Part shown: one piece after another, positions 45,089-54,285 of the stretch
Layout: every line of letters starts with the position of its first letter
Position numbering within the stretch: the stretch's first letter is position 1
Origin: Sphingomonas sp. LHG3406-1
GTDB taxonomy: Bacteria > Pseudomonadota > Alphaproteobacteria > Sphingomonadales > Sphingomonadaceae
Length of the DNA: 64,000 bases
Direction: 5' to 3'
Assembly (NCBI RefSeq): GCF_029637485.1
Contig: NZ_CP069128.1
Coordinates: 1,758,501-1,822,500, forward strand
Notes under the pieces: model-generated
Database searches by the model: none
The model's input: only the letters and a program-made list of their open reading frames with translations
Told to the model about the DNA's origin: nothing
Made by a program: the position numbers and the translations under genes

Positions 45089-47893
45089 TCACTTGGGCTC
45101 GATCACCTGCACCGGATAGCCGAGCTTCGCGAGCTGCGGCTGCACCTTGGCGGCCTCGCCGACCACCAGCCAGGTGAAGGCGTTGGGATCGATCGCCTGA
45201 CGCAGCGAGGAGTCGATGCCGGCCTGGTTCAGCGCGCGATACTTGGCCGCCAGCTGCTCCTGATAGTCGTCCGGACGGCCAAGCAGGCTGTTCGACAGCA
45301 TCGCGTTCAGCACCGCGCTCGACGTTTCGAAGCGGCCCGGAAGCGTGTTGACGTTGTTGCTGACCAGTCGGCCAAGCTCCTCGTCAGTCACGCCCTTGGT
45401 GCCGAGCAGGTCGGTGACCTGCTGTTTGACCGCGGCGATCGAGTCACCGGTCCGGTCGGCCTGGACCGGCGCCGTCAGCACATAAGGAACGCCGTTGCGG
45501 TTCAGCGAGAAGTTGCCGCCCGCACCGTAGCTCCAGCCCCTGGTCTCACGCAGATCGGTGTTGATGCGCGACAGGAAGTTGCCGCCGAGCACTTCGCTGC
45601 CGGCCTGCGTGGCAATGATGTCGGCACGCGGGTCGAGTCCGGTCACCTGCGCCGCGACAACCACCGACTGCGGCGCGTTCGGCACGTTGACGAGGTAGAT
45701 GGTCGGCTGGCTCGGACGGGCCGGAGCCGCGCCGAACTGCTTGACGCCCTTGGCGACGCCGGCCGGAGCCGCCCAGTTGCCGAAGCGGCGCTCGAGCTGC
45801 TGCGTGAGCTGCGCCAGCGGCAGGTTCGAGACGACGAAGATCTCGACATTGTCCGGCCGCAGCCACTTCTGCTGGAAGCCGACCACGTCGTTGCGGGTGA
45901 AGGCCCGCATCGCCGCTGCGTCGCCGGCGCCGACCGTCGCATAGGGGTGGCTGGCACCCCAGATGAGCGACGGCAGGGTGCGCGTCGCGATCCCGTTCGG
46001 ATCACGCTGCTGCGCGGCGATGGCGGTCAGCGCCTGTGCCCGGACGCGCTCCAGCTCGGGCTGGGCGAAGGTCGGCTGCTCGACCAGCGTCTCGAGCAGG
46101 TCGAGGCTGGGGGCGAGGTTGGCCGACAGGGCCGACAGGGTCACCGTGCTGCGGTCGAGGCTGGACCCGGCGCTGATGTCGGCGCCCAGTTCTTCCTGGC
46201 GCTCAGCGATCTGTTGGCTGGTGAGGCTGCCCGCACCTTCCTCCAGCAGGCCGAGTGCTAGGCCCTGGAGCCCGCGCTGGTTCGGCGCATCGGCCGCCTG
46301 GCCGGCGTCAAACGCCAGCGCCATGGTGGTCACCGGAACGGCGTTGCGCTGCGCATAGTTGATGCGGATGCCGTTCGAGAGCGTCGCGCGCTGGATGGTC
46401 GGGAAGTCGAGCGCGGCGAAGCTGCCGACCTCAGGAAGCTCGCGCCTGGTGGGCGGCGGCGGGGTACCGGCACCCTTCTGCGCAGTCGCACCCTTCGCCT
46501 CGACATAGGCCGGACGGTCACCCGGTTCGAGGCGGATCTTGAGCGGCGGGCGAACCAAATACTGGCGGAACGCTGCCTGCACCTGTGCCGGGGTGACCCG
46601 GGCATATTCCTCGAGCTGCTTCTTGAAGAAGTTCGGATCGTTCGCGTAGAGCTGGCCTTGCGCCAACGCTACGGCCTTGCCGCCGAAGCCGCCGACCTGT
46701 TCCAGCCCCTTGATGGTACCGGACACTTCCTGGGTGGCGGCGCGCTTCAGTTCCGCCTGGGTCGGCCCCCTTGCGATGAAGTCGGCCATGAGCTCATCAA
46801 GACGCTTCTCGACCTGGGCCGGATCCACACCCGGGCGGACGGTCGCCTGGACGGTGAACAGGCCGACGCGGTGCTGCGGCTGGGCACCGGCGGAGACGCT
46901 GACGACCAGCTTCTCATTGCGCACCAGCGCATTGTCGAGGCGCGAGCTGGCGAGGCCGCCGAGCACCGAGCCGCCGAGCTCGAGCGCGGCGGTCTGCTTG
47001 TCGAGCAGGCCGGGGATGGCCCAGGCCCGGGTCAGGATGACGGTCGGCACGCGATCCTTCATCACGATCGTCTTGCCGCTGGCGGCCGGCACGGCGGCCA
47101 TCGCCGGCGTGTTCACCGGGCCGCGCTTGATCGCTCCGAAATACTTCTCGACCAGCGGACGGGCTTCGGCGGCATTGATGTCGCCGGCCAAGACCAGAAC
47201 CGCATTGTTCGGCCCGTAATTGTCACGAAACCACTGCTGCACGTCGGCGAGGCTGGCGGCGTCGAGATCGGCCATCGAGCCAATCGGCGTGTGATGGTAG
47301 GGGTGGCCGGCCGGGAAGAGGTTGCCGAAGATCTCGTACTGGACCAGGCCGCCTGGCCGGTTGTCACCCTGACGCTTCTCGTTCTGGACGACGCCGCGCT
47401 GGTTATCCAGCTTCTCCTGGGTCACCGCGCCGAGCAGGTAGCCCATGCGATCCGATTCCATGAACAGCGCCTTCTCGAGCGCGGCCTTGGGCACCGTCTG
47501 GAAATAGTTGGTGCGGTCGAAGCTTGTGGTGCCGTTGAGGTCGGTCGCGCCGATCTGCGCGGTGTACTTGAAGTAATCGTCCGGCAAGTTCTCCGAGCCG
47601 TTGAACATCAGATGTTCGAACAGGTGGGCAAAGCCGGTCTTGCCCCGAGGCTCGTCCTTGGAGCCGACATTGTACCAGACGCTGACGGCCACGACGGGCG
47701 CCTTGCGGTCCTCGTGGACAACGACGGTCAGGCCGTTCTGCAGCTTGAACACCTGGTTGGGAATCTTCACTTCGCTGACGAGCGAGGGCAGCGGCGCGGC
47801 GGTGGTGCCCTGGGCAGCCGCGACGGACGGCATGGAGAGCGCGCCGAGGGAGGCGCCGGCAAGCAGCAAGGAGAGTCGGAACGGATGGCGCAT
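45089..47893 (-). CDS. M16 family metallopeptidase, two-copy (pitrilysin-like) exported form
   Basis: This 934-residue protein has a signal peptide (residues 1-27) and two tandem M16 halves. The first half holds the zinc motif HLFEH at 90-94 in FAHLFEHLMFNGSENLPDDYF and a distal glutamate region near 170. The second half, from about residue 490, lacks the motif, as expected for the inactive half. It probably degrades peptides in the periplasm. The gene is monocistronic with its own terminator and is divergent from lepA over 199 bp. Confidence 0.93.
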   Translation of the reverse strand: MRHPFRLSLLLAGASLGALSMPSVAAAQGTTAAPLPSLVSEVKIPNQVFKLQNGLTVVVHEDRKAPVVAVSVWYNVGSKDEPRGKTGFAHLFEHLMFNGSENLPDDYFKYTAQIGATDLNGTTSFDRTNYFQTVPKAALEKALFMESDRMGYLLGAVTQEKLDNQRGVVQNEKRQGDNRPGGLVQYEIFGNLFPAGHPYHHTPIGSMADLDAASLADVQQWFRDNYGPNNAVLVLAGDINAAEARPLVEKYFGAIKRGPVNTPAMAAVPAASGKTIVMKDRVPTVILTRAWAIPGLLDKQTAALELGGSVLGGLASSRLDNALVRNEKLVVSVSAGAQPQHRVGLFTVQATVRPGVDPAQVEKRLDELMADFIARGPTQAELKRAATQEVSGTIKGLEQVGGFGGKAVALAQGQLYANDPNFFKKQLEEYARVTPAQVQAAFRQYLVRPPLKIRLEPGDRPAYVEAKGATAQKGAGTPPPPTRRELPEVGSFAALDFPTIQRATLSNGIRINYAQRNAVPVTTMALAFDAGQAADAPNQRGLQGLALGLLEEGAGSLTSQQIAERQEELGADISAGSSLDRSTVTLSALSANLAPSLDLLETLVEQPTFAQPELERVRAQALTAIAAQQRDPNGIATRTLPSLIWGASHPYATVGAGDAAAMRAFTRNDVVGFQQKWLRPDNVEIFVVSNLPLAQLTQQLERRFGNWAAPAGVAKGVKQFGAAPARPSQPTIYLVNVPNAPQSVVVAAQVTGLDPRADIIATQAGSEVLGGNFLSRINTDLRETRGWSYGAGGNFSLNRNGVPYVLTAPVQADRTGDSIAAVKQQVTDLLGTKGVTDEELGRLVSNNVNTLPGRFETSSAVLNAMLSNSLLGRPDDYQEQLAAKYRALNQAGIDSSLRQAIDPNAFTWLVVGEAAKVQPQLAKLGYPVQVIEPK

Positions 47894-48092
47894 GAGTCTG
47901 AAGCTCCACGGGAAACTAGAACCGGCGATGGGTGGGGCTATTCAGGTCATTGAACGCTTGTTCATCGACAAACGGCGGCTGGACTTCGACGAGTGGCGGG
48001 GCGGCGGGGAACGGGCTCCGGCTCTCCGCCGGGCATGGGCTCGACGCCATGGCTGACAGCGTGCCGCCTTCCTGCTAGCGGCCCTTCTCGAC

Positions 48093-49916
48093 ATGACCGA
48101 CCGTTCCAAGATCCGCAACTTCTCGATCATTGCCCATATCGATCATGGCAAGTCGACGTTGGCCGACCGGCTGATCCTCCGCTGCGGAGGGCTGACCGAG
48201 CGGGAGATGACCCATGGCCAAGTCCTCGACAACATGGAAATCGAGCAGGAGCGCGGGATCACCATCAAGGCGCAGACCGTGCGCCTCCAATATCAGGCGA
48301 GGGACGGCGAGACCTACACGCTCAACCTGATGGACACGCCTGGCCACGTCGACTTCGCCTACGAGGTCAGCCGCAGCCTCGCCGCCTGTGAGGGCGCCCT
48401 CCTTGTCGTCGACGCCGCGCAGGGCGTCGAAGCGCAGACGCTCGCCAACGTCTACCAGTCGATCGAGCATGATCATGAGATCGTGCCGGTCATCAACAAG
48501 ATTGATTTGCCGGCCGCCGAGCCCGACAAGGTCAAGGCCGAGATCGAGGAAGTGATCGGCCTCGACGCATCGGACGCCGTCCTCACCAGCGCGAAGAGCG
48601 GTATCGGCATCGAGGAAGTGCTGGAAGCCGTCGTCCACCGGATTCCGCCGCCAAAGGGCGATACCGAAGCGCCGCTCAAGGCGATGCTCGTGGACTCATG
48701 GTACGACCCTTATCTCGGCGTCGTCATCCTGATCCGTGTGATCGACGGCTTCATCCGCAAGGGTCAGGAGATCGTCTTCATGGCCGCCGGCACCCGCCAC
48801 CTCGTGGACCGCGTCGGCTGCATGAATCCCAAGCTCGAGCTGCTGCCTGAGCTCGGACCCGGCGAGATCGGGATCATCACCGCGCAGATCAAGGAAGTCG
48901 CCCAGACCCGTGTGGGCGACACCATCACCGACGCCAGGCGCCGCGCCGCCGATCCCCTGCCCGGCTTCAAGGAGGTCCAGCCGGTGGTCTTCTGCGGCCT
49001 GTTCCCGGTCGACGCCGCCGACTTCGAGAAGCTGCGCGAGAGCATCAGCAAGCTCCGGCTAAACGACGCCAGTTTCAGCTTCGAGACGGAGAGCAGCGCA
49101 GCGCTCGGCTTCGGCTTCCGTTGCGGCTTCCTCGGCCTCCTCCATCTGGAGATCATCCAGGAGCGGCTCACCCGCGAGTATGACCTCGACCTCATCACCA
49201 CCGCGCCGAGCGTGGTCTACACGATGCACCTGACGCATTCGAAGAATGAGGATGCCAAGACCATTTACCTCCACAACCCGGCCGACATGCCCGACCCCAA
49301 CCGGATCGAAAGCATCGAGGAGCCGTGGATCGAGGCGACCATCTACGTGCCGGATGAATATCTGGGACCCATCCTGAAGCTGTGCCAGGACCGCCGCGGA
49401 ATCCAGAAGAACCTGACCTACGTCGGCGGCCGCGCCCAGCTGACCTACGAATTGCCGTTGAACGAAGTCGTGTTCGATTTCTACGACCGGCTGAAGAGCA
49501 TGTCGAAGGGCTATGCGAGCTTCGACTATCACCAGATCGGGACTCGCGAGGGCGACCTCGTCAAGATGAGCATCCTCGTCAACGAGGAGCCGGTCGATGC
49601 CCTGTCGATGATCGTTCACCGCGGCACCGCCGAACAGCGCGGCCGCGGCATGGTCGAGCGCCTCAAGGAGCTGATCCCGAGGCACATGTTCAAGATTCCG
49701 ATCCAGGCCGCGATCGGCGGCAAGGTCATCGCCCGCGAGACGATCAGCGCGCTGCGCAAGGACGTGACCGCCAAATGCTACGGCGGCGACGCCACCCGCA
49801 AGCGCAAGCTGCTGGAGAAGCAGAAGAAGGGCAAGGCGCGGATGCGGGAATATGGCAACGTCAGCATTCCGCAGGAGGCGTTCATCGCGGCGTTGCGAAT
49901 GGGGGATGAGGGCTGA
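48093..49916 (+). CDS. lepA: Elongation factor 4 (LepA GTPase)
   Basis: This 607-residue translational GTPase has G1 [10 protein letters not shown]2 RGITI, G3 DTPGH, G4 NKID and the LepA-specific C-terminal domain with [12 protein letters not shown] and [21 protein letters not shown]4 acts on stalled or mistranslocated ribosomes. Length and start are typical. It is a single gene. Confidence 0.98.
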   Translation: MTDRSKIRNFSIIAHIDHGKSTLADRLILRCGGLTEREMTHGQVLDNMEIEQERGITIKAQTVRLQYQARDGETYTLNLMDTPGHVDFAYEVSRSLAACEGALLVVDAAQGVEAQTLANVYQSIEHDHEIVPVINKIDLPAAEPDKVKAEIEEVIGLDASDAVLTSAKSGIGIEEVLEAVVHRIPPPKGDTEAPLKAMLVDSWYDPYLGVVILIRVIDGFIRKGQEIVFMAAGTRHLVDRVGCMNPKLELLPELGPGEIGIITAQIKEVAQTRVGDTITDARRRAADPLPGFKEVQPVVFCGLFPVDAADFEKLRESISKLRLNDASFSFETESSAALGFGFRCGFLGLLHLEIIQERLTREYDLDLITTAPSVVYTMHLTHSKNEDAKTIYLHNPADMPDPNRIESIEEPWIEATIYVPDEYLGPILKLCQDRRGIQKNLTYVGGRAQLTYELPLNEVVFDFYDRLKSMSKGYASFDYHQIGTREGDLVKMSILVNEEPVDALSMIVHRGTAEQRGRGMVERLKELIPRHMFKIPIQAAIGGKVIARETISALRKDVTAKCYGGDATRKRKLLEKQKKGKARMREYGNVSIPQEAFIAALRMGDEG

Positions 49917-50283
49917 GCACCGCGGTCGCCTGACCTCTCCGGATCGGGACGCAAATTGGTCTGTTCAAGTGCCTGGCGAGGGTTGCACTTCGCACGTTGC
50001 TGGTCTCAGCGCTCCCGTGACGCTCGCCTGAAGGCCAAGGTAGTCGGCGTCTCCTCGAGGCGGCTGGCATTACCGCAGCATGCGGCCTTTTGCCTTGCTC
50101 AAGCATTCCCCATCTACGACCGCCGAACTCAAAGGCTTGGCCGGCGCGCGATCGTGCCTGGAGCTGAACCGTATCGCGCCGGACGCTCCATGAACGATGT
50201 CGCTTGCCGAACCAGAAAGCAGGTTCGGCGACTGGCATTTCGTGTGTGGAACGACCCCGGAGTCTGCAAGGTTTGTCCGTGAA
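49917..50283 (+). other. Intergenic region, lepA / LuxR-type regulator
   Basis: This 367-bp stretch holds no recognisable gene or repeat. A frame open from an ATG at 50197 would add 29 residues to the next protein but does not look like the HTH family. A weak GGAAC...GTTT pair (50248-50274) has 18-bp spacing, outside the EcfG norm. Confidence 0.4.
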
Positions 50284-50751
50284 ATGAAGCAGTCGGCTCC
50301 CCTGACCAGCGCCTTCGCTAGCCTATCCGACCGGCAGCGGCTGTGTCTGCGACTCATCGGTCGCGGGCTGACCAGCAAGGAGATTGCGCTGGAGACGGGG
50401 CTAACCCCGCAAACAGTCGACACTTACATCAAGAGCGCCATGGCCAAGCTCAACGCGTCGAGCCGGCGCGAAGCGGCGCGGGCGCTGCAGGGCCATGAGG
50501 CGCGGCTATCCCAGCAATTGGGATCACCGCCGCAAGCCGTTGCCGCGACGGCTCCGACCCGCCATCCCGAGGCCACGGCCGGTCGAGGCGGGATTGCCAG
50601 AGCGCTGATCTTTCCTCCGCTGGGCGGAAGACGCAACGAGCTCACGCTGAGCCAACGCACCTTTGCGGTGCTGCGGGTCGCCGGTGTCTCCGCGATCGTT
50701 CTGTCGGCACTGGTCTTGCTGATCGCCGGCGTGATGATGACCTTCCGCTGA
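50284..50751 (+). CDS. LuxR-type HTH regulator with C-terminal membrane anchor
   Basis: This 155-residue protein has a LuxR/GerE-type helix-turn-helix (about residues 13-68: LSDRQRLCLRLIGRGLTSKEIALETGL, then TVDTYIKSAMAKL). A variable Ala/Pro/Arg linker follows, and one C-terminal membrane helix (about 128-153). That layout predicts a transcription factor tethered to the inner membrane. I choose the ATG at 50284 because it puts the HTH at the N-terminus. It is the first gene of a four-gene plus-strand string. Confidence 0.75.
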   Translation: MKQSAPLTSAFASLSDRQRLCLRLIGRGLTSKEIALETGLTPQTVDTYIKSAMAKLNASSRREAARALQGHEARLSQQLGSPPQAVAATAPTRHPEATAGRGGIARALIFPPLGGRRNELTLSQRTFAVLRVAGVSAIVLSALVLLIAGVMMTFR

Positions 50752-50801
50752 CGGACCGTCGGTGTGCCCCCGAAGGGCGCGACAGAAAGCGAAGGTGGAT
50801 C

Positions 50802-51170
50802 ATGATCGAACTTAAGCCCGGAGCGGGCCTCGTCGTCGCGGGTGATGTGCGCAGCGCCTTCGACACGGTCGACGATGCGTTGCTCAATGGAGCGCGAATG
50901 GTGGTGTCGGTACTCGAAGCGACCCAATCGGCGAACATGCCGGCCGCGCAGAAGCAGCGCCTGCTGAACAACCTCACCGCAGGGATCAACGGCGTGCTCG
51001 ACGGACGGGGCCACCTGGTTTCGGCGCTGAAGGACATGCTGGAGATCAAGGCACAGAGCAATCTTGCGCCCGTCAGCTATGGCTGCCCCGAGGGCTGGAA
51101 GGCCGCTTCGACCGTTATTGTCGGCGACGTAGCGCCAGCCGCCGCCAAGCCTGAAAGCGCGCACGCCTGA
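50802..51170 (+). CDS. Unknown helical protein of the 50-52 kb module
   Basis: This 122-residue, apparently soluble protein is mainly amphipathic helix (about residues 17-90, including VVSVLEATQSANMPAAQKQRL and VSALKDMLEIKAQSN). A C-terminal region with a single cysteine (SYGCPEGWK) and an Ala-rich end follows. I do not recognise it. Position suggests it works with the tethered regulator and the membrane protein on either side. Confidence 0.65.
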   Translation: MIELKPGAGLVVAGDVRSAFDTVDDALLNGARMVVSVLEATQSANMPAAQKQRLLNNLTAGINGVLDGRGHLVSALKDMLEIKAQSNLAPVSYGCPEGWKAASTVIVGDVAPAAAKPESAHA

Positions 51171-51198
51171 GCCTGTGCGGCATGGAGGCTGACAAGGG

Positions 51199-51645
51199 AT
51201 GATCATCGGAATTGCATTCTGGACCCTCACGCTGGCCAGTTGCACCTATGCAAGCTGGCGCGGCGGGACGGACGGACGGATTGTGGCGATCCTGATTCTT
51301 GGCGCATCCCTTCTCAGCATTCCGGCCGCGGACACCGGCGCCGCATTCGTCAGGACCGAGCATGGGATCCTAGTGGTAGACTTCCTGCTCCTGATCGGAC
51401 TCGCGGCGATGGCGATGCGGAGCGAGCGCTATTTTATTTTGTGGGTGACTGGCTTCCACCTCGTGGCGGTGGCCAGTCACCTCAGCACGGTCGTGGCGCC
51501 GGACTTCACCCCCAGGATCTATCGTGCGCTCAGCAGCTTCTGGGCGCTCCCGATCGCCCTCGTGATGTTTTTCGGAATTCGTGCCGATCATCGGTCCGGG
51601 CTGCTCCGGTCCTCAACGACTTCAGGGGAAGTGCCCGGTGAGTAA
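51199..51645 (+). CDS. Small polytopic membrane protein of the 50-52 kb module
   Basis: This 148-residue protein has four to five hydrophobic helices: about 1-20, 26-46, 54-72, 78-97 and 108-127. A polar C-terminal tail follows. There is no recognised transporter motif. It overlaps the next gene by 8 bp. A sensor or anchor role beside the membrane-tethered HTH protein is only an inference. Confidence 0.65.
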   Translation: MIIGIAFWTLTLASCTYASWRGGTDGRIVAILILGASLLSIPAADTGAAFVRTEHGILVVDFLLLIGLAAMAMRSERYFILWVTGFHLVAVASHLSTVVAPDFTPRIYRALSSFWALPIALVMFFGIRADHRSGLLRSSTTSGEVPGE

Positions 51646-52195
51646 GGGGGGTCGCGAACAGTCGCCATCGGTGGCAGACAGGCCGGAAGGACGAGAAGTG
51701 CCCTCGGCTGTTGTTGCCGAGTTGGTCAACCTTCTGCAGCAGATCACGGCAACGAAGGCACCCACTATGGCGGCGGATCACAAGCGGCCCGACGAGCGGC
51801 GAGGGACCACGCGAAGACTGGCGCAATCGGAGATCAACATACGTCGCGCCCGCCTCAGCTATTTCTCACCGGCTCTGTTCGGAGAGCCTGCCTGGGACAT
51901 CCTCCTGCTCCTCTACACACATGACGACGCCGCTGCGCCCCTCACCACAAGCCAGCTGAGCGAGCTGACCGCAGTTCCTCTCACGACCGCAATCCGCTGG
52001 CTCGACTATCTCGAGTCCAGCGCATTCATCACGCGAGAACGCAAGCTGTCGGATCGCCGAAGCGTTTGCGTCGAGCTAACCAGGAAAGCCGAGCTTTCGC
52101 TCGAGGACTATTTCTGCGGTGAGGCGTCGGACGAAAGCTCTGGCCGACAAGAGGTCAAGCTGTTCCGGTGGCAGCGAGCAGCTCCCGAACCCTGA
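51638..52195 (+). CDS. MarR-like winged-helix protein
   Basis: This 185-residue protein has a disordered N-terminal third and a winged-helix domain: FGEPAWDILLLLYTHDD, LTTSQLSELTAVPLTTAIRWL (recognition region), and the wing RKLSDRRSVCVELTRKAELSL. It probably binds DNA as a dimer. The GTG at 51638 has CAGGGGAA upstream and overlaps the preceding gene. Its last 41 bp overlap a convergent small ORF. Confidence 0.75.
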   Translation: MSKGGREQSPSVADRPEGREVPSAVVAELVNLLQQITATKAPTMAADHKRPDERRGTTRRLAQSEINIRRARLSYFSPALFGEPAWDILLLLYTHDDAAAPLTTSQLSELTAVPLTTAIRWLDYLESSAFITRERKLSDRRSVCVELTRKAELSLEDYFCGEASDESSGRQEVKLFRWQRAAPEP

Positions 52196-52307
52196 GGACG
52201 ATTTCGTCGACACGGGCTGCGATGTCCGCCGGCGCGTTGGCACGGTCGAGCATCTGCATCGCCTCCGTCAGCAGGTTGGCGGCATGGGCAATCAACTGAA
52301 CATCCAT
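52155..52307 (-). CDS. Small 50-residue helical ORF convergent with the winged-helix gene
   Basis: The ORF encodes MDVQLIAHAANLLTEAMQML and continues as one long acidic, amphipathic helix with no cysteine or aromatic cluster. A GAGAGAAG ribosome-binding-type sequence lies 8-15 bp upstream of the ATG, and codon use is normal. Its 3' end overlaps the plus-strand winged-helix gene by 41 bp, so the transcripts would be partly antisense. The call rests on composition and the ribosome-binding site only. Confidence 0.5.
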   Translation of the reverse strand: MDVQLIAHAANLLTEAMQMLDRANAPADIAARVDEIVLRVRELLAATGTA

Positions 52308-52439
52308 TTTGAAAACTTCTCTCGCAGTCACAAACGGATAGGCCGCTAGGCCGGCCGTTCTGACAGCGGGAGTAGGCGAAGGTCCAGTGTCCCGGAACGG
52401 AACAGCCCAGGCACGCTAGGTGCGATGCCGACGCAGGTG

Positions 52440-53129
52440 TCAGCGCTCGCTGAGGTAGTAGCGGTCCTGGCGAAGGAGCTGTTCGTCCAGCTCATAGATG
52501 ATCGGCTGACCGGTCGGAATCTCAAGGCCGGTAATGTCGGCGTCGGAGATGCCGGACAGATGCTTCTCGAGCGCGCGAAGCGAGTTGCCGTGAGCGGCGA
52601 CGAGGATGCGCTCGCCCCGCTTCAGCGCCGGGGCGATCTCGGCTTCAAAGTAGGGAAGGACGCGGGCGATCGTGTCCTTGAGGCTTTCGGTCGCGGGGAC
52701 CGGAATGCCGGAGTAGCGGCGGTCGTCTTGCAGGGCCGCATACGGGCTGTCCGCTTCCAGCGGCGGCGGCGGTACATCGAAGCTGCGGCGCCAGATCCTG
52801 ACCTGCTCCTCACCGACCTTGGCGACGGTTTCCGCCTTGTTGAGGCCGGTCAGGCCGCCATAGTGACGCTCGTTGAGGCGCCAGTCCTTGGTGATCGGCA
52901 GCCAGGCGCGGTCCATGGCGTCGAGCGTCAGGTTGGCGGTGCGGATGGCGCGCTTCTGAACCGAGGTGAAGACGCGGTCGAGGTCGAGCCCCCTGTCCTT
53001 CAGAAGCTGACCGGCCGCGAGTGCCTCAGCCTCGCCCGCCTCGGTGATGTCCACGTCCCACCAGCCGGTGAAGCGGTTCTCGAGGTTCCACTGGCTCTGG
53101 CCATGGCGGAGAAGGACGAGGGTCGGCAT
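52440..53129 (-). CDS. gpmA: 2,3-bisphosphoglycerate-dependent phosphoglycerate mutase
   Basis: This 229-residue enzyme interconverts 2- and 3-phosphoglycerate in glycolysis and gluconeogenesis. The phospho-histidine motif [10 protein letters not shown] is at residues 6-15 (H9), followed by [23 protein letters not shown] and [15 protein letters not shown]. It follows the M14 carboxypeptidase gene with three bases between, probably in one transcript with hutH. Confidence 0.96.
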   Translation of the reverse strand: MPTLVLLRHGQSQWNLENRFTGWWDVDITEAGEAEALAAGQLLKDRGLDLDRVFTSVQKRAIRTANLTLDAMDRAWLPITKDWRLNERHYGGLTGLNKAETVAKVGEEQVRIWRRSFDVPPPPLEADSPYAALQDDRRYSGIPVPATESLKDTIARVLPYFEAEIAPALKRGERILVAAHGNSLRALEKHLSGISDADITGLEIPTGQPIIYELDEQLLRQDRYYLSER

Positions 53130-53132
53130 GTT

Positions 53133-54260
53133 CTAGCGCTGCTCCAGCTCGGGAAGGATCTGGTGGAGTGCGTCGAGACAGGAGCGGGCAAGGGCCTTCG
53201 ATCGGTCGGGCGACCAGCCGTGAAGCGGATCGGCCAGGGGCGCATGGTCCTTGAAGGGCATCTCGAGAGTCATCGACACGCAGCCATAACGCTCAGCGAG
53301 CTGAGTGGTGCTCATCGACAAATTGGCCTCGCCAGGGCGCGAGAGTTCGTAGCCTTCCTCCGTCTGGAAGTCGGGGCAGATGCGCTCCAGCGTCCGCGCG
53401 AACAGATGGTAGAGCTCTTCCTGCCGTTCGGTGAGGCTCGGAATGCCCTCGAAACCGGCAAGGAAGTTGGCGGCGATCGCCTCATCGCCGTGGATGTCCA
53501 TGGCGAACACCGGCGGTGCCTCGTCCATGGCGTTGCGGACGCACAGGACCTCGGGGCTGCGCTCGTCCGACGGAGCGTGCCATTCCCGATTGAGGTTCAC
53601 GCCGGCAGCGTTGGTGCGCAGATGACCGCGAACGGAGCCGTCCGGGTTCATGTTCGGCACGCAATGGAAGGTGCAGCGCTGGCGGAGCGCGCGCGCGACG
53701 GCGTCGTCCGGATCGACCAGCCGCTCCAGCGCGCCTTCCATCCACCATTCGGCCATGCTCTCGCCCGGATGCTGACGGGCATAGAGCCAGACGGTGAGCG
53801 GGCCTTCGCCGATGGTCAGGCAGTCGATCGGCTGGCCGTCGAGGCTGGTGCCGAGGGTGCGGTGACGGACGTCGGAAAGCTCGGCCAGCGTTGCGACGAA
53901 ATCGTGGTGACGCTCCATCGAATAAGGGGCGAAGTAGGCGAGCCAGAGAAGATCGGTGTCCGTCTCGACCTGAATGGTGAGGGTGCCGTCTTCATAGGTC
54001 GTGTCGGCCAGGAACCAGGTCTCGCGATCGGTCGAGACGCGCGCCTGGTAGCCGGGCCAGCCCATCGGATAGGCGGCGCCTGCGCAATTGGTGATGCGCA
54101 GCGTCAGCGCCTGGCCCCTGACGCCCGACAGGCGGAAGTGGAACCACTGATAGAAGTCGGAATGGGCATCCTGCCTGATCTCGAGGTCGAGGACTGGGCC
54201 ATCGGCCTTGAGGAGGCGGATGTTGCCGCTGTCGAACGCGCTGGTAACGATGATGGTCAT
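53133..54260 (-). CDS. M14 cytosolic carboxypeptidase (CCP-like)
   Basis: This 375-residue protein has the N-terminal beta-sandwich domain of CCP-type carboxypeptidases (about 1-125) and a zinc carboxypeptidase domain. Zinc ligands are H164 and E167 (RQHPGES) with H257 (DIHGDE); NPDG (205-208), R215, NREW (224-227) and E333 (TLEMPFKD) complete the active site. Bacterial homologues (PaCCP group) lack a signal peptide and act inside the cell. Substrate is unknown. It is 25 bp downstream of hutH. Confidence 0.9.
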   Translation of the reverse strand: MTIIVTSAFDSGNIRLLKADGPVLDLEIRQDAHSDFYQWFHFRLSGVRGQALTLRITNCAGAAYPMGWPGYQARVSTDRETWFLADTTYEDGTLTIQVETDTDLLWLAYFAPYSMERHHDFVATLAELSDVRHRTLGTSLDGQPIDCLTIGEGPLTVWLYARQHPGESMAEWWMEGALERLVDPDDAVARALRQRCTFHCVPNMNPDGSVRGHLRTNAAGVNLNREWHAPSDERSPEVLCVRNAMDEAPPVFAMDIHGDEAIAANFLAGFEGIPSLTERQEELYHLFARTLERICPDFQTEEGYELSRPGEANLSMSTTQLAERYGCVSMTLEMPFKDHAPLADPLHGWSPDRSKALARSCLDALHQILPELEQR

Positions 54261-54285
54261 GGAGGCGCCCTCTAGGGGGTCAGGG

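Noticed and set aside
50248..50274. GGAAC followed 18 bp later by GTTT, upstream of the LuxR-type gene.
   Set aside because: Spacing and the -10 element deviate from the EcfG consensus, and it is too close to the chosen start codon.
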